DNA from: Brenneria izadpanahii | GTDB taxonomy: Bacteria; Pseudomonadota; Gammaproteobacteria; Enterobacterales; Enterobacteriaceae | Assembly: GCF_017569925.1 (NCBI RefSeq) | Contig: NZ_CP050854.1 | Location: 1,302,001 to 1,366,000, forward strand | Length of the DNA stretch: 64,000 nucleotides | Reading direction: 5' to 3' | Shown here: positions 51,082-61,294 of the stretch, one piece after another | Layout of the letters: the number at the start of each line of letters is the position of its first letter | Position numbering within the stretch: position 1 is the stretch's first letter | The notes under the pieces: generated by a model | Seen by the model: the letters and a program-made list of their open reading frames with translations, nothing else | Told to the model about the DNA's origin: nothing | Database searches by the model: none | Translations under genes and position numbers: made by a program

Positions 51082-52377
51082 ATGACAAGCGAAGCTATGC
51101 TGGTATCACTCTCCAATCAACCCGCTGATGCGCGCTGGGGAGAGAAAGCGCCGTTAAGCGCGAACGATAAGGGATTTACTATCCACCTGAACGGGACGTC
51201 GCCGTTAGCGACCATCCAACGAGCGGCGCGTAAAATAGACGGACAAGGCATCAAACATGTCGAATTGTCCGGCGAGGGCTGGGATCTGGAAAATAGCTGG
51301 GCGTTCTGGCAGGGATTCCGCGGGCCGAAAGGGAAACGAACGGTTGAATGGGCCGAACTGAACGACGCCGACAGGAAAGAGCTGGACGATCGCCTCAAGA
51401 TCGTAGACTGGGTACGCGATACGATCAATCTGCCGGCGGAAGATCTGGGGCCGGAGCAGTTGGCGACCAGAGCGATCGATCTGCTGTGCGATGTCGCGGG
51501 CGAAGCCATCAGCTACCGGATCACCAAAGGCGACGATCTGCGCGAACAGAACTATGCCGGTATTCATACCGTGGGCCGTGGATCCGATCGTTCTCCGGTG
51601 CTGCTGGCGCTGGATTATAACCCGACGGGTAACCCGGATGCGCCGGTGTTCGCCTGCCTGGTCGGCAAAGGCATCACTTTTGACACCGGCGGTTACAGCC
51701 TGAAGCCCAGCAGCTTTATGGATTCGATGAAGTCGGATATGGGCGGGGCGGCGACGGTGACCGGCGCGCTGGCGCTGGCCATCGCCCGCGGGTTGAAACA
51801 GCGGGTTAAGATGTACCTGTGCTGCGCCGATAATATGGTCAGCGGCAATGCATTCAAACTGGGCGATATTATCCGCTATCGCAACGGCAAGAGCGTTGAA
51901 GTTATGAATACCGATGCGGAAGGGCGTCTGGTTTTGGCTGACGGCCTGATCGACGCTTCCGAGCAGAATCCGCAACTGATCGTTGACTGCGCGACCCTGA
52001 CCGGCGCGGCTAAGACGGCGCTGGGTAACGATTACCACGCCTTGTTCAGCTTTGACGACGCTCTGGTCGCCGAGTTGCAGCAAAGCGCCAAACAGGAAAG
52101 CGAACCGTTCTGGCGTTTGCCGCTGGAGGAGTTTCACCGCAGCCATTTGCCTTCAAACTTTGCGGATTTAAACAATGTCGCCGGCGCGGCCCATAGTGCG
52201 GGCGCCAGCACGGCGGCGGCGTTTCTGTCGCATTTTGTGAAGAATTATCAGCAAGGCTGGCTGCATATTGACTGCTCCGCCACCTATCGTAAAGGCGCGG
52301 TGGAACAGTGGGCGACCGGCGCTACCGGGCTGGGCGTGCGGACGCTGGCGAATTTGCTGCTGAGCAAATCCAAGTAG
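51082..52377 (+). CDS. pepB: Aminopeptidase B
   Basis: A 431-residue M17 leucyl aminopeptidase with the metal-binding signature [14 protein letters not shown] and the core [14 protein letters not shown]. It releases N-terminal residues, with preference for acidic ones in E. coli. GGAG precedes the ATG. It follows iscX as in E. coli, but an ERIC element lies between them. Confidence 0.96.
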   Translation: MTSEAMLVSLSNQPADARWGEKAPLSANDKGFTIHLNGTSPLATIQRAARKIDGQGIKHVELSGEGWDLENSWAFWQGFRGPKGKRTVEWAELNDADRKELDDRLKIVDWVRDTINLPAEDLGPEQLATRAIDLLCDVAGEAISYRITKGDDLREQNYAGIHTVGRGSDRSPVLLALDYNPTGNPDAPVFACLVGKGITFDTGGYSLKPSSFMDSMKSDMGGAATVTGALALAIARGLKQRVKMYLCCADNMVSGNAFKLGDIIRYRNGKSVEVMNTDAEGRLVLADGLIDASEQNPQLIVDCATLTGAAKTALGNDYHALFSFDDALVAELQQSAKQESEPFWRLPLEEFHRSHLPSNFADLNNVAGAAHSAGASTAAAFLSHFVKNYQQGWLHIDCSATYRKGAVEQWATGATGLGVRTLANLLLSKSK

Positions 52378-52426
52378 TTCAGACGTCGGCGAGCGGTATT
52401 GCGTTCACGGAACGTACCGATAAACG

Positions 52427-52450
52427 AAACCGGGTTGACGCCCGGTTTTT
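52427..52450 (+). terminator. Terminator after pepB
   Basis: AACCGGG (52428-52434) pairs with CCCGGTT (52441-52447), followed by TTTTT. Confidence 0.85.
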
Positions 52451-52477
52451 AATGTCAACGATGGGTTGAGGATCGAT

Positions 52478-53275
52478 ATGGATTTTTCACCGCAAAACAA
52501 ACTGGAAGAGATTCTGGTGCTGGCGGCCACTGAGCCGGCGCACCGGCCGGAGTTTTTCAAGGAACTGATGGACGCCACGGTATTTATACTCGGGCAGACT
52601 GACGACCCCGCTGAGGGAGAGAAGAAAGTTTTGCATGCGGGGAGTAACGTCCAAATTCAACACTGGGAAAAAGCCGATGGTTCTTCAGCCATTCCTTTTT
52701 TCTCTTCGCTGGAAGCGTTGCAACAGGCGATCGCTAGAGAAGAGTCGTTTTTAGCGTTGCCTGCGCGTTCGCTGTTTGAATTGACGCTGGGCGCTACGTT
52801 GTTTCTCAACCCGAATCTTCCCTATGGCAAAGAATTCCTGCCGCAGGAAGTGGAACATATGCTTTCCGGCGAAGGTCATGGGTTTGTGCAGCAGCGGGTG
52901 GTTGAAGAAGAGACCGAAGTATTGCTTGGCCAGCCGGCCGAGATGCCGGTACAGATGATCGATTCGCTGACGCAGTTGTTTACTAAATACCGCAATGTCC
53001 GCCGGGCGTTTTTGGCCCAGATTCACGAAGCCGGAGAGCAGGAGCCCCATTTGTTAATCGGTCTGGAAGTCGATACCGATGATGTGGACGAAGTTATTCG
53101 CGCCGCCGGCAGCGTCGCCAGCGATACCGTATCCGATGAGCGTCCTATCGATTTGTGTCTGGTGAAGGAGGGCGAGCCGGGCGTCAGCCATTATATGATG
53201 AAACATACCACGCCTTTTTATGAGCGTAAGTGGGGCAGCTTTCTGCGCGATTTTAAAGGTTCGGGAAGGGCTTAA
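52478..53275 (+). CDS. sseB: SseB-family protein
   Basis: A 265-residue cytoplasmic protein matching E. coli SseB along its length (AATEPAHRPEFFKEL, SSAIPFFSSLEALQQA, TTPFYERKWGSFLRDFK). The biochemical function is not established; E. coli SseB is reported to enhance serine sensitivity. ATG 52478 has GAGG 6 nt upstream and is preferred to the upstream in-frame ATG region at 52466. Confidence 0.9.
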   Translation: MDFSPQNKLEEILVLAATEPAHRPEFFKELMDATVFILGQTDDPAEGEKKVLHAGSNVQIQHWEKADGSSAIPFFSSLEALQQAIAREESFLALPARSLFELTLGATLFLNPNLPYGKEFLPQEVEHMLSGEGHGFVQQRVVEEETEVLLGQPAEMPVQMIDSLTQLFTKYRNVRRAFLAQIHEAGEQEPHLLIGLEVDTDDVDEVIRAAGSVASDTVSDERPIDLCLVKEGEPGVSHYMMKHTTPFYERKWGSFLRDFKGSGRA

Positions 53276-53299
53276 TAATATAGACGCGGCGGCGGATTA

Positions 53300-54085
53300 T
53301 CAGTCCGTCGTTGTGGCTTGTAATAATAAGAGATCGATCAGCATCACCAGATTGGATTCAAACGAACTGATCTCTCCCGCTTCCGCCGCATAATGCACGG
53401 CATCGTCATACAGTTGAAAATGCAGATCGGCTAATTCCCCCAGCGTATTTAATGATGCGCGGGTAAATGCAATGACGGTCATTCCGATATTTTTGGCGAT
53501 GCGCGCCTTATCCAATACCTGCTCGGTTTCGCCGCTGCGCGATATTGCAATAAACACCTGATATTTCGGCGCATTGCTTAGGAAAATGCCTCTGCTGTCT
53601 CCCAGTCCGGAGGAGAATGCGTCTTTACCCAGAATTTGTAGTTTTTTGGCCAGATATTCGGCGAAAAGATGGGAAAATCCCGCGCCGTAGAGAAAAAAAT
53701 GGCTTTCATGGCGCAGTATGCGGCTGAACGAAGCCATATCCTCGGCGCTGATATAGGAAAAAGAGCGCTGATAATTATCGATAAAGCGCTGGAAGGCCGC
53801 CGGAACATGACGCGCAACCGGTAACGGCGCTGAAGGCGGCGAAACGCGCGGGCTGCCGGTCAATAACTGTTTGCAGTGATAGATAAACTCACTGTATCCG
53901 CTAAAGCCGATTTTCTGACATAGCCGCATAATGGTCGCGGTCGACACATAGGTCTGCTGCGCCAGTTCGCGAACCGTTATTTTCCCCACCATTGATGAAT
54001 GTTCGGCAATAAAGGCCAGCACGCGATATTCGGCGCGGGTTAAATCCTGACCGTGCTGCATCAAAGGGGCTAGCCGATTATCCAT
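53300..54085 (-). CDS. RpiR-family sugar-phosphate regulator
   Basis: A 261-residue regulator with an N-terminal RpiR helix-turn-helix (TVRELAQQTYVSTATIMRLC) and a C-terminal SIS sugar-phosphate-binding domain (FFLYGAGFSHLFAEYLAKKL; ISRSGETEQVLDKA). It is likely the regulator of the alpha-glucoside genes on the same strand, although sseA lies between (123 bp to sseA, then aglA/aglB-like genes). Whether it activates or represses cannot be told; GlvR-type homologues regulate maltose/alpha-glucoside PTS genes. Confidence 0.85.
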   Translation of the reverse strand: MDNRLAPLMQHGQDLTRAEYRVLAFIAEHSSMVGKITVRELAQQTYVSTATIMRLCQKIGFSGYSEFIYHCKQLLTGSPRVSPPSAPLPVARHVPAAFQRFIDNYQRSFSYISAEDMASFSRILRHESHFFLYGAGFSHLFAEYLAKKLQILGKDAFSSGLGDSRGIFLSNAPKYQVFIAISRSGETEQVLDKARIAKNIGMTVIAFTRASLNTLGELADLHFQLYDDAVHYAAEAGEISSFESNLVMLIDLLLLQATTTD

Positions 54086-54208
54086 GCTCGTTGCTCCAGA
54101 TATATTCGCGACAACCGGTGAATAACGCGACGCTTCATTTTAATGCCGTTCGTTAAGTCTGGATCTACTCGCTCCGTAACTTCAACCGCGCGGCATGCTT
54201 CATTCGGT

Positions 54209-55060
54209 TTAATCCAGCGTAATCGGAAGATCGTCCCGCCCGCCCCATTCGCTCCAGGAGCCGTCATACAGCGTGACATCCCGCACACTCAGCAGCGTCA
54301 ATGCCAGAACGACTACGGCGGCGGTAACGCCGGAACCACAGCTGGCGACGACCGGCCGGTTTAGATCCACGCCATAGCTACGCAGGATCGTTTCCAGTTC
54401 GGCATTGGATTTCAGCGCGCCGTCGGCGACCAGATCGCTCCAGGGAACGTTGAGACTGCCGGGAATATGGCCGCGGCGCAGGCCCGGACGCGGTTCGCCG
54501 ACTTCCCCGCTGAAACGGGCCGCCGGACGGGCGTCAATAATCTGCGCGGAGGCGCTGCCGATTATCGCCAACACGTCGTCGCGCCGGCGGATGGCGGTCG
54601 TATCCAGCCGGGCGGAGAAAGTCTGCGGCGGACGTTCGACGTTTCCCTGTTCCAACGGCAGGTTTTGATGTTTCCAGCCGGCCAATCCGCCGCTCAGAAT
54701 TGAAATCCGCTTAACGCCGCAGATATGCAGCATCCACCAGGCGCGAGGGGCGGAAAATAGATTGCCTTCATCATAAATGACGATATGTTGCCGATCGTTG
54801 ACGCCGAGTTTGCTCATCGCGCGGGAAAAGTCTTCGCTGGCGGGCATCATATGGGGCAGATTGGTACGATGGTCGGATAAGGTTTCAATATCAAAAAAGA
54901 CCGCGCCGGGTAAATGCCCGGAACGGTATTCGGCATGAATATCGCGAGTGGTTTCGCCCGGCGGCAACATGCGGGCATCAATGAGCGTGATATCGCTATC
55001 GTCAAGGTGTCCGGCAAGCCAAGCGGCGGAAACAAACAGTTCGGATGAAGATGCTGACAT
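54209..55060 (-). CDS. sseA: 3-mercaptopyruvate sulfurtransferase
   Basis: A 283-residue tandem-rhodanese protein. The active-site Cys is in ASCGSGVTA, the CG(S/T)GVT loop that separates mercaptopyruvate sulfurtransferases from thiosulfate sulfurtransferases. It converts 3-mercaptopyruvate to pyruvate with transfer of sulfur. Its sseB neighbourhood is conserved, but an RpiR gene has been placed between them. Confidence 0.95.
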   Translation of the reverse strand: MSASSSELFVSAAWLAGHLDDSDITLIDARMLPPGETTRDIHAEYRSGHLPGAVFFDIETLSDHRTNLPHMMPASEDFSRAMSKLGVNDRQHIVIYDEGNLFSAPRAWWMLHICGVKRISILSGGLAGWKHQNLPLEQGNVERPPQTFSARLDTTAIRRRDDVLAIIGSASAQIIDARPAARFSGEVGEPRPGLRRGHIPGSLNVPWSDLVADGALKSNAELETILRSYGVDLNRPVVASCGSGVTAAVVVLALTLLSVRDVTLYDGSWSEWGGRDDLPITLD

Positions 55061-55151
55061 AGAGCCCCCCGCAAGGGCTGAGGAATTCAGCCCCGATGTG
55101 AAATGATGGCGGACATTGTCAGCGATTTTATCCGTCCCGACAAGTAGGCGC

Positions 55152-56513
55152 TTACTGCTCGACGCCGTTCTTATAGGCTTGCTTCAACTGCGGCCAGTAC
55201 TCGCTATTGGCCGCGATCATCTCATCAAGAATGGCTTTGGCGTGTTGCATGGTCGGCACGGTACGGTTAAGGGTAAAAGCCTGCAACGCTTTCTCGTAGC
55301 TGCCCTCTATGGTCGCTTCAACCAGCAGTTGTTCCGAAGCCAACTGTTGTTCCAGCAGCGCGCGGTGAAACTGCGGCACATTGCCCATGCGGACCGGTTC
55401 CGGCCCTTGCGCGGTAATGTAGGCCGGCACTTCCACCATGGCGTCGTAAGGCAGGTTGGCGATCGCGCCCTTGTTTTCCACAATCACCAGATGACGCTGG
55501 CGCAGGTCAAAAGCCAGCGAGCAGGCGACATCGACAATGAACGCGCCGTGTACGCCGACATGGAAGGCATCGGGCAGAATACCGGTCTCTTTATAACTGG
55601 CCGCGGCGGCGAACAGTTTCTTCTCGCGTCCGTCCATTACCTCATTGGCGCGGGTGTAGTTTGGATCCTGATGTTCAACGATGTCGTTAGGCATCAGGTA
55701 ATACTGTAAATAAGGGTTGGGGACGAACTGCGGAAAATGATCCATGATCGGTTTAATGTTGCGCCAGGTTTTGACCCAGGATGGATCGGCGTGCTGCGGG
55801 TCGGTATCGGCCGCATCGGCGGTCAACAGACCGTATTGCGCGATATGCTGACGCAACTCCGGCAGGCGATCGACGCCATCGACCAAAACGCGGGTAAACC
55901 AGCCGAAATGGTTAAGGCCGAAATAGTCCACGGTGATCTCTTCGCGCGTCACGCCAAGTACGGCGGCGATATTACGCATTGCGGCAACCGGCATATCGCA
56001 GATATTCAGTACCCGGGCCTGAGGGCGCAGACGGCGGATCCCTTCGGCAACAATCGCCGCGGGATTGGAATAGTTGACGATCCAGGCGTCTTTATGCGCA
56101 TAACGCTCGACCAGATCGATCAGCTCGACCATCGGTAGTATCGTCCTCAGCCCGTAGGCCAGTCCGCCGGGGCCGCAGGTTTCTTGTCCGACTACGCCGT
56201 GGCGCAGGGGGATTTTTTCATCCTGCTCGCGCATTCTATATTGGCCGACGCGCATCTGGGCAAAGACAAAGTGCGCGCCGCTGAATGCCGTTTGCGCATC
56301 GGTGGTGGTGGTAAAGATGATTTCTTCGCTGTGATCGCGGATCACTTTTTCGACCACCGGGGCAATGGTCGCCTGACGCTCGCCGTCAATGTCGTATAAG
56401 CGTATTTCCGCCAGCGGGAAATCGGCGAGACGCACCATCAGACTCTTTACGATGCCTGGCGTATAGGTGCTGCCGCCGCCGGCGATGGTCAGAATGAACG
56501 GGGGTTTGATCAT
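55152..56513 (-). CDS. GH4 6-phospho-alpha-glucosidase
   Basis: A 453-residue NAD+- and Mn2+-dependent family 4 glycosidase. It has the dinucleotide-binding GGGSTYTPG at the N-terminus, CGPGGLAYGL, and the metal-binding CDMP (NICDMPVAAM) and NHFGW motifs. CDMP, rather than CN(V/I)P, is typical of the alpha-glucoside-6-phosphate members (GlvA, MalH, AglB). ATG 56513 has AGGAGA 7 nt upstream; a longer frame from 56651 overlaps the PTS gene and is rejected. It lies 13 nt after the PTS permease and would cleave the phosphorylated sugar it imports. Confidence 0.92.
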   Translation of the reverse strand: MIKPPFILTIAGGGSTYTPGIVKSLMVRLADFPLAEIRLYDIDGERQATIAPVVEKVIRDHSEEIIFTTTTDAQTAFSGAHFVFAQMRVGQYRMREQDEKIPLRHGVVGQETCGPGGLAYGLRTILPMVELIDLVERYAHKDAWIVNYSNPAAIVAEGIRRLRPQARVLNICDMPVAAMRNIAAVLGVTREEITVDYFGLNHFGWFTRVLVDGVDRLPELRQHIAQYGLLTADAADTDPQHADPSWVKTWRNIKPIMDHFPQFVPNPYLQYYLMPNDIVEHQDPNYTRANEVMDGREKKLFAAAASYKETGILPDAFHVGVHGAFIVDVACSLAFDLRQRHLVIVENKGAIANLPYDAMVEVPAYITAQGPEPVRMGNVPQFHRALLEQQLASEQLLVEATIEGSYEKALQAFTLNRTVPTMQHAKAILDEMIAANSEYWPQLKQAYKNGVEQ

Positions 56514-56526
56514 AAACTGTCTCCTG

Positions 56527-58089
56527 TTAAAGCGCGTTTTCAACTGCTTCGCGTATCGTTTTGACATGAAGCCCGTATACCACCTGCACGTTGTTGCCCT
56601 GACGGATAACCGCTTTGGCGCCGGTGGCTTTAAGCTGCTGCTCGTCGACAATGGCGGGATCGATGACCGTGACCCGCAGGCGGGTATAACAGTTATCCAC
56701 CACGTCGATATTAGGTTTGCCGCCGAGCCCGGCGATGATGGTTAAGCCGACAAGATGGCTATCGTCTTTGAGCTGCTGTTGGGTCTTTTCCTGATATTCC
56801 GTTTTGGAATACAGGCGGGTTTCCTCTTCAGCGGATTCGCGCCCCGGCGTCGGCATATCGAAATAGAGAATCAGGAAGCGGAAAACAAAGAAGTAAATGA
56901 CGGACATGATTAATCCGACCACGATGTACATCGGCCAGTTGGACTTTTCGATGCCCAGCGGCAGGTTGTACAGCAGGAAGTCGATGACGCCGTTGGCGCC
57001 GATGGCATGAACGCCCAGCACATAGAACAGCATCATGCCGAGTCCGGTGAGTACGGCATGAACGACAAACAGCAACGGCGCGACGAATAAGAAGGAGAAT
57101 TCCAGCGGTTCGGTCACCCCCAGCAGAAAAGAGGTAAAGGCCGCGGGGATCAGAATCGCTTTGGCGGCCATGCGTTTTTCCGGCTTGGCGGTGACGTACA
57201 TGGCCAGCGCCGCGGCTGTCAGGCCGAACATTTTACTGATCCCGCGCGCATCCCAGGCGACGGTAGGGCTGAGCTGTTTTACGCTCTGACAGGCCATCTC
57301 GGCGAAGTAGATGTTACGCGCGCCCTGGTACAGATTGCCGCAGACTTCCGCGGAACCCCCCAGTTCGGTGTACAGGAATGGCGTATACACCAGATGGTGT
57401 AATCCGGTCGGGATCAGAATACGTTCAAGGAAACCGTAGATGGCGACGCCGAAGGGGCCGGCGCCTTTGATGGCGAACGCCAGATGGGTAATGCCCTGTT
57501 GGGCGAACGGCCAAAGGGCGCTCATAACGAAGCCGAGCGCGATAGCCAGCGGAATCGCCAGGATAGCGACGAAGCAGTGGCCGGAATAGATCGCCATGAC
57601 GCCGTCGAACTGTTTACTTGAATAGCGGTTATACAGATAGCCGGCAAACGCGCCGATCAGAATACCGGCGAAAACGCCCATCTCCAGTACCTGAACGCCC
57701 AGAACCATGCCTTGTCCGGCGGCCCGCATCTCTGCGGCAGGCACCAGTTTGCCCTGTAGCTGGAGCGTAATGTTCATCGCGTTGATGAAGATGATAAAGG
57801 TCACCAGACCGATCAGCGCGGCATAGCCTTTGTCGCGCTTGGCCAGTCCGATGGGGATGCCGACAGCAAACACCAACGCCAGATTAGCCAGTATCGCGAC
57901 GGCGGATTTAGACACCAACTGGCCGAAATCCTGAATCAGCGGGTGATTGAGAAAGGGAACGTAACCTGCCAGATTGCCGTTGCCGAATAGATTGCCAAAG
58001 GCGATAAACAGCCCGACGATGGGTAAAATCAGCACAGGTCCATACAACGATTTGCCAAAATTCTGTAAGGCATTAACCGCTCTTTTCAT
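56527..58089 (-). CDS. PTS alpha-glucoside-specific EIICB permease
   Basis: A 520-residue fusion of a multi-spanning EIIC domain (starting LYGPVLILPIVGLFIAFGNL, with GVTEPLEFSF) and a C-terminal EIIB domain with the phospho-acceptor Cys in DNCYTRLRV. No EIIA is present, so phosphate probably comes from Crr (EIIA-Glc). It resembles GlvC/GlvB, MalP and AglA. Paired with the GH4 enzyme it forms an uptake-and-hydrolysis unit for maltose-type sugars. Not present at this position in E. coli K-12, which has yfhM-pbpC. Confidence 0.92.
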   Translation of the reverse strand: MKRAVNALQNFGKSLYGPVLILPIVGLFIAFGNLFGNGNLAGYVPFLNHPLIQDFGQLVSKSAVAILANLALVFAVGIPIGLAKRDKGYAALIGLVTFIIFINAMNITLQLQGKLVPAAEMRAAGQGMVLGVQVLEMGVFAGILIGAFAGYLYNRYSSKQFDGVMAIYSGHCFVAILAIPLAIALGFVMSALWPFAQQGITHLAFAIKGAGPFGVAIYGFLERILIPTGLHHLVYTPFLYTELGGSAEVCGNLYQGARNIYFAEMACQSVKQLSPTVAWDARGISKMFGLTAAALAMYVTAKPEKRMAAKAILIPAAFTSFLLGVTEPLEFSFLFVAPLLFVVHAVLTGLGMMLFYVLGVHAIGANGVIDFLLYNLPLGIEKSNWPMYIVVGLIMSVIYFFVFRFLILYFDMPTPGRESAEEETRLYSKTEYQEKTQQQLKDDSHLVGLTIIAGLGGKPNIDVVDNCYTRLRVTVIDPAIVDEQQLKATGAKAVIRQGNNVQVVYGLHVKTIREAVENAL

Positions 58090-58458
58090 TATCAGCCCTC
58101 TTGGTGGCTATTATTAAGTGGGTACAGTGAGAGGCTAGCAGCGAATGAAAGATAATTTCTAGTTATCTTGTTGTTTTAAAAACAAATAACGCATAGTGTT
58201 ACATGTAACCCTCAGAACTGTGATCGCTGATGATTTGTTATGGATTTTCAGTTCCGCCGGGGAAAAGGAATACGGTAGGAGAAGATCGAAAATTAAGGGA
58301 GATAAAGGTAGGGGAGAAGATAATATTTTTTTAATAAAATGTTATTTCTCTGATAGGCAAGCGGTTCCCGTCCCCCTATAATCTGCGCCACTTTTATTGG
58401 CCAGAATTACTATTCTTTCAATCCGGCCGCCATCTGACAGTTATTGAACGAGGTCAAT
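58090..58458. other. Intergenic region between the PTS gene and ndk, with two operator-like palindromes
   Basis: TTGTTTT-A-AAAACAA (58171-58185) and the perfect 12-mer GTTACATGTAAC (58198-58209) lie 82-120 bp upstream of the PTS start. They may be the RpiR operator or part of it. Further on, TATAAT (58377-58382) is a likely -10 box of ndk, but the matching -35 is poor. No ORF is supported here. Confidence 0.5.
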
Positions 58459-58890
58459 ATGACGATAGAACGTACCTTTTCCATCGTGAAACCGAATGCG
58501 GTGGCAAAGAACGCCATCGGTGCGATTTATGCGCGTTTTGAAAGCGCGGGCTTTAAAATTGTTGCAGCCAAAATGCTGCATTTGACCCGCGAACAGGCTG
58601 AAGGCTTTTATGCCGAACATCAGGGCAAGCCGTTTTTTGACGGGCTGATATCGTTCATGATATCGGGTCCGATCATGGTGCAGGTGCTGGAAGGCGAAAA
58701 CGCGGTTCAACGTAACCGCGACATCATGGGCGCCACGAACCCGGCTAACGCGCTGGCGGGTACGCTGCGGGCCGACTATGCTGATAGCCTGACGGAAAAT
58801 GCGGTGCACGGTTCAGACTCCATTGAATCCGCGCAGCGCGAAATCGCGTATTTTTTCAGCGCTGACGAGATCTGCCCGCGTAATAGCTAG
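58459..58890 (+). CDS. ndk: Nucleoside diphosphate kinase
   Basis: A 143-residue enzyme with the phospho-histidine His117 in ENAVHGSDS and the family start [17 protein letters not shown]. It transfers phosphate from ATP to other NDPs. ATG 58459 follows GAGG by 6 nt; the longer frame at 58444 is not preferred. Confidence 0.98.
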   Translation: MTIERTFSIVKPNAVAKNAIGAIYARFESAGFKIVAAKMLHLTREQAEGFYAEHQGKPFFDGLISFMISGPIMVQVLEGENAVQRNRDIMGATNPANALAGTLRADYADSLTENAVHGSDSIESAQREIAYFFSADEICPRNS

Positions 58891-58894
58891 TCAG

Positions 58895-59033
58895 AGCGAT
58901 TTTAAACGTCGCCTGCGACGGCCCGAAAGGGTGATGGGCAGGAAGCCCATCATAAAAAATCGCCGGGAGCGATTTTAAACGTCGCCTGCGACGGCCCGAA
59001 AGGGTGATGGGCAGGAAGCCCATCATAAAAAAT
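58895..59033. repeat. Tandem duplicate of a palindromic repeat element
   Basis: 58895-58960 and 58968-59033 are identical over 66 bp and offset by 73 bp. Each unit contains two hairpins, CGTCGC/GCGACG and TGATGGGC/GCCCATCA. It lies in the 305-bp gap between ndk and rlmN and is related to the iscR-iscS gap elements. Confidence 0.92.
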
Positions 59034-59113
59034 GCGGCGATAGTAGCTTAGCCGTTTTAAACTTTGTACAATGCGGCGCCCCGGTGAGCCTGCGCTTGTC
59101 CGGGGCGTTTCTT

Positions 59114-59144
59114 TATACCCAGCATCTTGAAATCCATTGGGTAT
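59114..59144. repeat. ERIC-end remnant
   Basis: TATACCCA and TGGGTAT face each other across GCATCTTGAAATCCAT. These look like the two ends of an ERIC element after loss of the middle, but the stretch is short. Confidence 0.5.
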
Positions 59145-59195
59145 GCTATTCTTCTTACCGTGCCATAACGTGTAACAACGAGGCCAAGAGTTCTT

Positions 59196-60392
59196 ATGTC
59201 TGAACAAATCGTGTCTGAACAAACCGTATCCGAATTTTCGCCGGCGTCCGCCGCAGCCCCCCTATCCGCCAAGACGGGGGCGGAAAAAGTCAACCTGCTG
59301 GATCTTAACCGTCCGCAAATGCGGGAGTTTTTTACTTCATTGGGAGAGAAACCCTTCCGCGCCGATCAGGTAATGAAGTGGATCTATCACTATTGCTGTG
59401 ACGACTTCTCCCAGATGACGGACATTAACAAGGCGTTCCGTACCAAACTACAACAGGTCGCCGAGATTCGCGCGCCGGAAGTGGTGGATGAACAGCGCTC
59501 TTCCGATGGCACCATCAAGTGGGCGATTCTGGTCGGCGGCCAGCGGGTGGAAACCGTCTATATTCCGGAAGAGGACAGGGCGACGCTGTGCGTCTCTTCT
59601 CAGGTCGGCTGTGCGCTGGAGTGTAAATTCTGTTCAACCGCGCAGCAGGGATTTAACCGTAACCTGCGCGTGTCTGAAATTATCGGCCAGGTATGGCGCG
59701 CGGCAAAAATTATCGGCGCGTATAAAGTCACCGGCCAGCGGCCGATTACCAACGTGGTTATGATGGGAATGGGAGAACCCCTGCTCAATTTGACCAACGT
59801 GGTGCCGGCGATGGAAATTATGCTGGATGACTTCGGCTTCGGGCTGTCGAAACGGCGCGTCACGCTGTCGACGTCCGGCGTGGTGCCCGCGTTGGATAAG
59901 CTGGGCGACATGATCGATGTGGCTTTGGCTATCTCCCTGCATGCGCCAAACGATGAAATCCGCAACGAAATCATGCCGCTTAATAAGAAGTATAATATTG
60001 AAACGTTCCTGGGAGCGGTGCGGCGTTATTTGGAAAAATCCAATGCCAATCAGGGACGAGTGACGGTGGAATACGTGATGCTGGACCATATCAACGATGG
60101 TACGGAACACGCGCACCAATTGGCCGAATGTCTGAAAAACACGCCTTGCAAGATTAACCTGATCCCGTGGAACCCGTTCCCCGGCGCGCCTTATGGCCGC
60201 AGTTCCAATAGCCGCGTCGATCGTTTTTCCAAAGTGCTTATGGAATATGGTTTTACCACCATTGTGCGCAAAACGCGCGGCGACGATATTGATGCCGCCT
60301 GCGGTCAGCTTGCCGGTGAAGTGGTGGACAGAACCAAACGTACGTTGAAGAAAAAAATGGCGGGTGAACCTATCTCGGTTAAAACGGTCTGA
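59196..60392 (+). CDS. rlmN: Dual-specificity RNA methyltransferase RlmN
   Basis: A 398-residue radical SAM enzyme that methylates C2 of A2503 in 23S rRNA and A37 in tRNA. The cluster motif is Cys139-x3-Cys143-x2-Cys146 ([11 protein letters not shown]), and the resolving cysteine is in [11 protein letters not shown] near the C-terminus. The first ~30 residues are low-complexity, as in other enterobacteria. Confidence 0.97.
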   Translation: MSEQIVSEQTVSEFSPASAAAPLSAKTGAEKVNLLDLNRPQMREFFTSLGEKPFRADQVMKWIYHYCCDDFSQMTDINKAFRTKLQQVAEIRAPEVVDEQRSSDGTIKWAILVGGQRVETVYIPEEDRATLCVSSQVGCALECKFCSTAQQGFNRNLRVSEIIGQVWRAAKIIGAYKVTGQRPITNVVMMGMGEPLLNLTNVVPAMEIMLDDFGFGLSKRRVTLSTSGVVPALDKLGDMIDVALAISLHAPNDEIRNEIMPLNKKYNIETFLGAVRRYLEKSNANQGRVTVEYVMLDHINDGTEHAHQLAECLKNTPCKINLIPWNPFPGAPYGRSSNSRVDRFSKVLMEYGFTTIVRKTRGDDIDAACGQLAGEVVDRTKRTLKKKMAGEPISVKTV

Positions 60393-60538
60393 CACCTAAT
60401 GGTTTGGGTATGAAAGTAATAATGCTTTTGCGAGCTTACTCATATTCAGCTCACTGATGGATGGCTGCGGTCGTGCGCGGATTAAGGTAACATAATCGCC
60501 GGTAATCTGGCTGGGACGACAACGGAAGGACGTCAGGC

Positions 60539-61294
60539 GTGACACGACAGTTAAGACAGGGAAAAGGACGGCGGCTGGTTTTCGTCGCCGTATTGTTGGC
60601 GGGGTGCAGTCAGTCGCCCCATGAGAAGGGCAATCCGGCGGCGCAAACCCGTTTGCAGTTGGGGTTGGAGTATCTGGCGCGCAATAATCTTGACGCTGCT
60701 CGCCAAAATCTTGAAAAAGCGCTGCAAACCGCGCCGCAAGATTATCGTACTCAACTGGGGATGGCGCTTTATGAGCAACGGATAGGTGAACATCAGGCTG
60801 CGGAAAAGCGTTATCGGCTGGCGTTGAAGCTGGCGCCGGAAAACGGCGGGGTAATGAATAATTACGGTGCGTTTTTGTGTGGTTTAGGGCAGTATGTAGC
60901 GGCGCAGCAACAGTTTAGTTCGGCTGCTCAACTCCCCGATTACCATCAGGCTGCCGATGCATTGGAGAATGCAGGATATTGTTTTTTCAAAGCCGGGCAG
61001 AATGATAATGCGCGCAGCGTATTAAGCCGGGCACTGAAGTATGATCCTAAGAAAGGCGTCATGCTGTTAACAGAGGCGGATAAACGGTTCTCTGCCGGAA
61101 AATACGAGCAGGCTCAATCGCTTCTGGATGTTTATCAGCATATTCTCCCGGACAGTGCCGAGAGTTTATGGTTACAGATTCGTTTCGCCGCGTTGGCGGG
61201 TCATGATGGCGATATTGAACGTTATGGCAGATCGCTGGCGCGAAGTTTTCCACAATCTAAACAGTACCAGCAATTCTTAGCTAATGAATACTGA
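60539..61294 (+). CDS. pilW: Type IV pilus biogenesis lipoprotein PilW/PilF-like
   Basis: A 251-residue lipoprotein (signal [10 protein letters not shown]) made of TPR motifs ([38 protein letters not shown]). The PilF/PilW family assembles the PilQ secretin in pilus systems; E. coli YfgC-region equivalents are orphan. It starts with GTG and overlaps rodZ by 11 nt. Confidence 0.85.
   Translation: MTRQLRQGKGRRLVFVAVLLAGCSQSPHEKGNPAAQTRLQLGLEYLARNNLDAARQNLEKALQTAPQDYRTQLGMALYEQRIGEHQAAEKRYRLALKLAPENGGVMNNYGAFLCGLGQYVAAQQQFSSAAQLPDYHQAADALENAGYCFFKAGQNDNARSVLSRALKYDPKKGVMLLTEADKRFSAGKYEQAQSLLDVYQHILPDSAESLWLQIRFAALAGHDGDIERYGRSLARSFPQSKQYQQFLANEY

Noticed and set aside
55116..55709. Plus-strand open frames opposite the GH4 gene (55116-55709, 55737-56138)
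   Set aside because: They are shadows of a clearly conserved enzyme on the other strand, with no independent domain or ribosome binding site.
58210..58236. CRP-like TGTGATCGCTGATGA upstream of the PTS gene
   Set aside because: Only the left half matches TGTGA; the right half lacks TCACA, and CRP control, though plausible for a PTS, is not shown by the sequence.
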